A stretch of DNA of 32,448 nucleotides from Alphaproteobacteria bacterium (GTDB lineage: Bacteria; Pseudomonadota; Alphaproteobacteria; Ferrovibrionales; Ferrovibrionaceae), in the NCBI GenBank assembly GCA_026126215.1, contig JAHCJQ010000028.1:1-32448 (forward strand), given 5' to 3'. A model generated the notes under the pieces. The model was not told the origin of the DNA. It worked only from the letters and a program-made list of their open reading frames with translations, and did no database searches. The position numbers and the translations under genes are program-made. Below, one piece after another: positions 28,011 to 32,448 of this stretch. Every line of letters begins with the position of its first letter. Position 1 is the stretch's first letter.

Positions 28011-29921
28011 TTAGAACCTCGCGCGCAGGCCGCCGAAGGCGGCGATGCCCGGGCGGCGGAAACCGTCCGGGTCCTCGTAGTCCTTGTCGAACAGGTTCTC
28101 GATACGGGCGAACAGGGTGAGGCTGGGCAGGATGTCGTAGCTGCCCGCCAGGTTGAAGACCGTGTAGGCATCGGTGCGCTTGCGCGCGAAAGTGACGGCA
28201 TCCACGTCTGTGCGGCGTCCGACATGCAGGCCGGTCAGGCTGAGGCTTGCCTTTTCGACCGGGCGCCAGTCGATGGCGAGCGAGCCCTTGTTGCGCGGCC
28301 GGCGCAGGAGCTGCTCGCCCGTCTCCTCGTTCTTCGAGTCGGCATAAGTATGGTCAATGCGGATTTCGAGACTGTCGAACGGGCGCAGGCTGATGAAGCT
28401 TTCGATGCCTTCCGTCCTGGTCCGGTCGATATTGACCAGTGAGGAAAAGGTCTGGTTGAAGTCGATCAGGTCGCGGATGCGCGTCTGGAAGTAGCTTGCG
28501 CCGAAAACGATGCGGCCCCGCCAGAGCGTCTGCTCGAAGCCGACGTCGAAGCCGCGGCTGGTCTCGGGCTTCAGGTCGGGATTGCCGTTGAAGATGCCGA
28601 AATTGCCGAAGAAGCTCGCGCCATGGAGCTGGAAGAGGGTCGGCGCCCGATAGCCGGTGCCGTAGCTCCCCTTGAATTTGGTGCCGGTCTCGCGCAGCAG
28701 GTAGGCGGGTGCGATGCGCCAGGTGGGTTCGGCGGCAAAATTCTCGTGATCGTCCACGCGCACCGAGCCAGTGACGAAGAAGCGCTCGAAGAAGCCCGAC
28801 TGCAACTGCGCGAAGCCGGCATTGGTGCGCGCATCCTCGTCGGTGCGAGAGGCGAAGCCAGAGGAGAAGCGGCTGTCGGCGCGCGCGCTCTCCCGCTCAG
28901 TCTCAAGGCCGAGCGTCAGGGTATGCGCATCGGTGATGCGGATGTCGTTCTGCCAGTCGAACTTCTCCTTGCTCGAGCGGTTGTTGGCGCGGGAGAAGTC
29001 GGCGGAAAGACGGTCTGCCGGATCGCGGTCGCGGCGGTCGTAGAGAGTGTAGGAGAATCCGAGTTTCGAATCGAGGCGATCGCCGAACAGGCTGGCCCGC
29101 CCTTCCACGCGGCCGAAGAACTGGTTCGTGCGTTCGATGCTGTTCGGGTCCTCCGGGCGGACATCGAGTTCGCTTTCGGTATCGACATAGCGCAGCGCCA
29201 CGTTGATCTCCGCGTTGTCGGCGATATCGACGCCGAAGCGCGAGGAGACGGTGAGATTTTCGTAGCCGTCCCGCTCCGCCCTTGCGCCGGCCGGGCGCAG
29301 CCGCTTCGGTGTCACGCTGGTGCCCTCCGAACGCAGGTAGCCGACATTGAGACGGTAGTGGAACGGACCCTGGGAGCCGGAGATGCCGGCGCGTTCCGCA
29401 TGGGTGAAGAACGAGCCGCCCTCGATGGAGGCGGTGGCGGCGGGCGGGCCCTTGCCGCGCCGTGTGATGATGTTGACCACGCCGCCGATCGCATCCGAGC
29501 CATAGAGCGAACTCTGCGGCCCGCGCAGCACCTCGATGCGCTCGATATCGCTCGCATCCAGATGCTGGAAGTCGTAAGCGCCGTCCGGCGAACTCGGGTC
29601 CTGGATTTCGATGCCGTCCACCAGCACCAGCGTATGGCGCGACTCGGCGCCGCGCAGGAAGGCGCGGGCCTGCTTGCCGGCGCCGCCATTCTGCGCGAGA
29701 TAGAGGCCGGGCGCCGCGCGAATGGCATCGGCGACATTGCGGATCTGCCGGCGCTCCAGTTCCGCCTGGTCGATCACGGTGACGGAACTCGCCACCTGTT
29801 CTGCCGGCAGCGGGATGCGTGTGGCGGTGACGACGACGTCGCCGCCCTGCGCCGTGCCCTCCTGGGCAACGGCAGGCAGTGCGATGAAGGCGGCAAGGCT
29901 CAACAGGGCAGTCGTTCGCAT
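28011..29921 (-). CDS. btuB: TonB-dependent outer-membrane cobalamin receptor BtuB
   Basis: A 636-residue receptor. A signal peptide is cleaved near AVA-QE (after residue 19). A TonB box (DVVVTATRIP, about 28-37) and a plug domain follow, with VTVIDQAELERRQIRNVADAI, RAFLRGAESRHTLVLVDGI, and IERIEVLRGPQSSLYGSDAIGGVVNIITRRG. A 22-strand-type barrel ends in the terminal phenylalanine required for outer-membrane assembly. ATG 29921 is preceded by GGAG at 6 bases; another ATG at 29933 would add four residues. It is first in the operon, downstream of a cobalamin riboswitch, which makes corrinoid the likely ligand. Confidence 0.93.
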   Translation of the reverse strand: MRTTALLSLAAFIALPAVAQEGTAQGGDVVVTATRIPLPAEQVASSVTVIDQAELERRQIRNVADAIRAAPGLYLAQNGGAGKQARAFLRGAESRHTLVLVDGIEIQDPSSPDGAYDFQHLDASDIERIEVLRGPQSSLYGSDAIGGVVNIITRRGKGPPAATASIEGGSFFTHAERAGISGSQGPFHYRLNVGYLRSEGTSVTPKRLRPAGARAERDGYENLTVSSRFGVDIADNAEINVALRYVDTESELDVRPEDPNSIERTNQFFGRVEGRASLFGDRLDSKLGFSYTLYDRRDRDPADRLSADFSRANNRSSKEKFDWQNDIRITDAHTLTLGLETERESARADSRFSSGFASRTDEDARTNAGFAQLQSGFFERFFVTGSVRVDDHENFAAEPTWRIAPAYLLRETGTKFKGSYGTGYRAPTLFQLHGASFFGNFGIFNGNPDLKPETSRGFDVGFEQTLWRGRIVFGASYFQTRIRDLIDFNQTFSSLVNIDRTRTEGIESFISLRPFDSLEIRIDHTYADSKNEETGEQLLRRPRNKGSLAIDWRPVEKASLSLTGLHVGRRTDVDAVTFARKRTDAYTVFNLAGSYDILPSLTLFARIENLFDKDYEDPDGFRRPGIAAFGGLRARF

Positions 29922-30134
29922 GTGATGCTCCATCCGGTTATGCGTCGGGACATGACTGCGCCACGCGCCGGGCGGTCCGGCGCAAGTGTGCCGGAACGCA
30001 AGCAATCGACTTGCAGAATGCGGATGGAAAACGACTCTCCCACCACGGCAGACCTCCGCGCGAAAACGCAATCTCTCGCGTCACCGCAAACGGCGATCCG
30101 CAACCATCGGGCGACCCCGCACCAATGGTTAGGT
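29922..30134 (-). promoter_or_regulatory. btuB leader downstream of the aptamer (possible expression platform)
   Basis: About 210 bases separate the aptamer from btuB and contain no gene. Directly after the aptamer, GCGTCACC (minus strand, 30139 to 30132) is perfectly complementary to GGTGACGC (30085 to 30078). A second element, AGGTCT near 30054, is complementary to AGACCT in the 3' end of the aptamer. No stem with a clear U-run terminator was found, so control of translation or Rho-dependent termination is as likely as intrinsic termination. Confidence 0.4.
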
Positions 30135-30328
30135 GACGCTGCGGCGGCAGGTCTCCTGGCTCGCGGGTCTCCGCCTCTGTCCTGCCTTCCCGGGTGGCCC
30201 CAGTGGCAAAAGTTCGGACATCGGCTCGCCGCTTACAGTTGCGGGGGCAGCCACGGAATTGACGATCCGCCGGATCGTCGCACCGCGTTCCCTTTCAATC
30301 CCCTTATCGGGGAACCGTCGCTCTCCGA
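30135..30328 (-). promoter_or_regulatory. Cobalamin (AdoCbl) riboswitch
   Basis: Read on the minus strand, conserved blocks appear in canonical order. GGTTCC (a GGTGCC variant) is near 30316. GAAAGGGAACGCGGTGCGA covers about 30300-30282. GGCTGCCCCCGCAACTGTAAG comes next. GCCACTG near 30210 and CCCGGGAAGGC follow. The B12 box AGCCAGGAGACCTGCC ends near 30147. The closing stem P1 can form between GCGACGG (30321-30315) and CCGCCGC (30147-30141) with one mismatch. Bound adenosylcobalamin would lower btuB-operon expression. Confidence 0.95.
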
Positions 30329-30357
30329 AAGCTACGCCTCTCCGCGACGGCGCGCAA
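30329..30357 (-). promoter_or_regulatory. Possible promoter of the btu operon
   Basis: On the minus strand TTGCGC (30357-30352) and TAGCTT (30334-30329) are 17 bases apart. They lie directly before the aptamer, so transcription would start at its 5' edge. Both boxes match the consensus at only about three positions; the location is the main support. Confidence 0.3.
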
Positions 30358-30418
30358 CCGCCGAAGCGGGCCGGGCCGGACTGAAACAATGCGCGACAAA
30401 ACGTCATCGGCCGGCCGA

Positions 30419-30446
30419 TTGACAGGCATCGCGCCGTCCCTATGAT
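30419..30446 (+). promoter_or_regulatory. Strong sigma-70-type promoter for serC-serA
   Basis: A perfect -35 TTGACA at 30419-30424 and a near-perfect -10 TATGAT at 30441-30446 are 16 bases apart. Transcription would start near 30453, about 50 bases before the serC ATG and just before the two-hairpin leader. Confidence 0.8.
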
Positions 30447-30459
30447 CCGCCGCGGGTCA

Positions 30460-30504
30460 CGCTCCCCCAACGGAGCGCTTCGTTCTGGAAGGAACGCGCA
30501 TATG
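30460..30504 (+). promoter_or_regulatory. serC leader: two tandem hairpins, ribosome site in the second loop
   Basis: Hairpin 1 pairs CGCTCC (30460-30465) with GGAGCG (30472-30477) around CCCAAC. Hairpin 2 pairs CGTTC (30481-30485) with GAACG (30492-30496) around TGGAAG. The likely Shine-Dalgarno GGAAGGA (30487-30493) lies in this loop and the 3' arm, five bases before ATATG. A conserved serC leader RNA motif has been described in alphaproteobacteria. Position and two-stem layout fit that idea, but I could not compare against its consensus. Confidence 0.55.
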
Positions 30505-31668
30505 TCAAAGCCTGCGCGGCGTCCCTCGACGCCGTATTTCTCCTCCGGCCCCTGTGCCAAGCGCCCGGGCTGGTCCCCCCAAAGTCTCATCAGCGCGGCA
30601 CTCGGACGCTCGCACCGTTCCCGGGAGGGCAAGGCAAAGCTGGTCGAGGTGATCGACCGCACGCGGCGTATCCTCGGCGTGCCGGAGGATTACCGGATCG
30701 GCATCGTCCCGGCTTCCGATACCGGAGCGGTGGAGATGGCGCTCTGGTCGCTGCTGGGGCCGCGTCCGGTCGATCTCCTGGCCTGGGAGAGTTTCGGCGC
30801 CGAATGGGTGAGCGACGTCACGAAGCAACTGAGGCTCAGGGACGCACGCGCCATCAAGGCGTCCTATGGCCGCCTGCCCGACCTGGCGCAGGTCGACTGG
30901 TCGCATGACGTCGTCTTTACCTGGAACGGCACGACATCAGGCGTGCGAGTGCCCGATGGCAACTGGATCCCCGAGGACCGCGAGGGGCTGGCCATCTGCG
31001 ACGCCACGTCGGCGGTCTTCGCCATGGACCTGCCGTGGCGGCGGCTCGACGTGGTCACCTGGTCCTGGCAGAAGGTGATGGGCGGTGAAGCCGCGCATGG
31101 CATGCTGGTGCTGAGCCCGCGTGCCGTGGCCCGGCTGGAAAGCCATGTCCCGGCCTGGCCCCTGCCCAAGATCTTCCGCATGACCAAGGACGGGAAGCTG
31201 ATCGAGGGCATCTTCAAGGGCGAGACGATCAACACGCCTTCGCTGCTCTGTGTCGAGGACCAGATCGACGCGCTCAAATGGGGTGAGCAGGTGGGTGGCC
31301 TCAAAGGGCTCATCGAGCGTTCGGAGGCCAATCTCGCGGCGCTCGCCGCCTGGGTCGGAAAGACCCAGTGGGTCGATTTCCTGGCCGAGGATCCGCGGAC
31401 GCGCTCCTGCACCAGCGTCTGCCTGAAGATCGTCGATCCCTGGTTCACGGGACTGCCGGAGGACGAACAGGCAGAGGCCGCGAAGCGGCTCGCGGCGATG
31501 TTGGAGAAGGAACGGGTTGCCTACGATATCGGCTCGTACCGGGACGCGCCGCCGGGCTTGCGTATCTGGTGCGGCTCGACCATCGAGACTTCGGACCTTC
31601 TGGCGCTGACGCCCTGGCTCGACTGGGCCTATGGCGAGGTACGCGACAATTTCGGAAAGGCAGCTTGA
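30502..31668 (+). CDS. serC: Phosphoserine aminotransferase, alphaproteobacterial type
   Basis: SerC converts 3-phosphohydroxypyruvate and glutamate to phosphoserine, and also acts in some vitamin B6 routes. The 388-residue protein is of the alphaproteobacterial subtype (TIGR01365-like): [66 protein letters not shown] and the PLP lysine Lys191 in [18 protein letters not shown] 30502 follows GGAAGGA. An upstream ATG at 30442 overlaps the -10 box and so cannot be used. It ends 3 bases before serA, so the two enzymes are made together. Confidence 0.96.
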   Translation: MSKPARRPSTPYFSSGPCAKRPGWSPQSLISAALGRSHRSREGKAKLVEVIDRTRRILGVPEDYRIGIVPASDTGAVEMALWSLLGPRPVDLLAWESFGAEWVSDVTKQLRLRDARAIKASYGRLPDLAQVDWSHDVVFTWNGTTSGVRVPDGNWIPEDREGLAICDATSAVFAMDLPWRRLDVVTWSWQKVMGGEAAHGMLVLSPRAVARLESHVPAWPLPKIFRMTKDGKLIEGIFKGETINTPSLLCVEDQIDALKWGEQVGGLKGLIERSEANLAALAAWVGKTQWVDFLAEDPRTRSCTSVCLKIVDPWFTGLPEDEQAEAAKRLAAMLEKERVAYDIGSYRDAPPGLRIWCGSTIETSDLLALTPWLDWAYGEVRDNFGKAA

Positions 31669-31671
31669 ACC

Positions 31672-32448
31672 ATGACCATCAAGGTCCTGATCGCCGACGA
31701 GCTCAGCCCGGCGGCGAAGCAAATCTTCCATGACCGCGGCATCCAGGCGGATGAAAAGGTCGGCCTGAAGCCGGAACAGCTTCTCGAGATCATCGGCGAG
31801 TATGACGGCCTCGCCGTCCGCTCGGCCACCAAAGTGACGGCCAAGGTCCTGGCGACGGCCAAGCGTCTCAAGGTGGTTGGCCGCGCCGGCATCGGCGTCG
31901 ATAATATCGACGTCAGTGCCGCGACCGCGCACGGCGTCTGCGTGATGAACACGCCATTCGGTAATTCAATCACCACCGCCGAGCATGCCATCGCCATGAT
32001 GATGGCGCTCTCCCGCCAGGTGCCGCAGGCCGACCGCTCGACGCAGCAGGGCAAGTGGGAGAAGTCGAAGTTCATGGGCGTCGAACTCTATTCGAAGACG
32101 CTCGGCATCGTCGGTTGCGGCAATATCGGATCGATCGTCGCCGACCGGGCGCAGGGACTGAAGATGAAGGTCATAGCCTACGATCCCTTCCTCTCGCCCG
32201 AACGCGCCACCGATCTCGGCGTCGAGAAGGTGGAACTCGACGAACTGCTGCGCCGCGCCGACTTCATCAGCCTGCACACGCCACTCACCGACCAGACCCG
32301 TGGCCTGCTCAACCGCGAGACGCTGGCCCGCTGCAAGCGCGGCGTGCGCATCGTCAACTGCGCGCGTGGCGGCCTGATCGTGGAGGAGGATCTGAAGGAG
32401 GCTCTCGATTCCGGCCAGGTTTCGGCGGCGGCCCTCGATGTCTTTGCC
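31672..32448 (+). CDS. serA: D-3-phosphoglycerate dehydrogenase, 5' part
   Basis: SerA starts the serine pathway by oxidising 3-phosphoglycerate. The first 259 codons are present and the gene runs off the window. Visible features are the N-terminal substrate-binding part (VLIADELSPAAKQIF, GRAGIGVDNIDVSAA, NTPFGNSITTAEHAIAMM), the NAD-binding GCGNIG at 148-153 with Asp171 after VIAYD, and the catalytic Arg232 in VNCARGG. The C-terminal regulatory ACT region lies beyond the window. It directly follows serC with a 3-base gap. Confidence 0.96.
   Translation, partial: MTIKVLIADELSPAAKQIFHDRGIQADEKVGLKPEQLLEIIGEYDGLAVRSATKVTAKVLATAKRLKVVGRAGIGVDNIDVSAATAHGVCVMNTPFGNSITTAEHAIAMMMALSRQVPQADRSTQQGKWEKSKFMGVELYSKTLGIVGCGNIGSIVADRAQGLKMKVIAYDPFLSPERATDLGVEKVELDELLRRADFISLHTPLTDQTRGLLNRETLARCKRGVRIVNCARGGLIVEEDLKEALDSGQVSAAALDVFA

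Noticed and set aside
28623..30422. 599-codon open frame on the plus strand
   Set aside because: Antisense to btuB and running through the cobalamin riboswitch, which is strongly conserved on the other strand.

Overview
The window is GC-rich, densely packed chromosomal DNA from an alphaproteobacterium. The evidence is the order zapA - 6S RNA - 5-formyl-THF cyclo-ligase, the alphaproteobacterial-type SerC, the tol-pal-cpoB-tilS-ftsH-folP-glmM order, a short DUF1127 protein, and frequent GTG starts with 4-base stop/start overlaps. A Rhodospirillales-like source fits, but that placement is inference.

Positions 1-17575 are a housekeeping block on the + strand. It starts with the last codons of zapA and a 6S RNA, then ygfA, a YmdB-type phosphoesterase and yebC. 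Next come the Holliday junction genes ruvC-ruvA-ruvB, running into ybgC and the Tol-Pal envelope system (tolQ, tolR, tolA, tolB, pal, cpoB). It ends with tilS, ftsH, folP, glmM and thiD. TolA carries 13 perfect PPKPE repeats. pal has its own promoter and is followed by a strong hairpin terminator.

Positions 17582-24617 are accessory. A MocR-type regulator (- strand) diverges from a DUF1127 gene, phzF, a GNAT acetyltransferase and a tartrate/D-malate-type dehydrogenase, which could be one transcription unit. The 80-base gap holds several copies of an ATTGTNC/GNACAAT half-site, one palindrome covering the regulator's start codon. An aldo/keto reductase and a class V aminotransferase-fold enzyme follow on the - strand, then a HAD-family protein on the + strand.

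Positions 24625-30335 (- strand) are a compact vitamin B12 uptake operon under a cobalamin riboswitch: btuB, btuF, btuC, btuD and a dedicated tonB. The receptor, periplasmic binding protein, inner-membrane ABC transporter and energising protein are all in one transcript, with no exbB/exbD beside them.

Positions 30419-32448 (+ strand) hold a strong promoter, a two-hairpin leader, serC and the first 259 codons of serA: serine biosynthesis.

I see no tRNA, rRNA, CRISPR array, insertion sequence or phage gene. I do not see a clearly new defence or mobile system. The least explained parts are the MocR/DUF1127 operator array with its downstream genes, the B12 leader downstream of the aptamer, and the serC leader.
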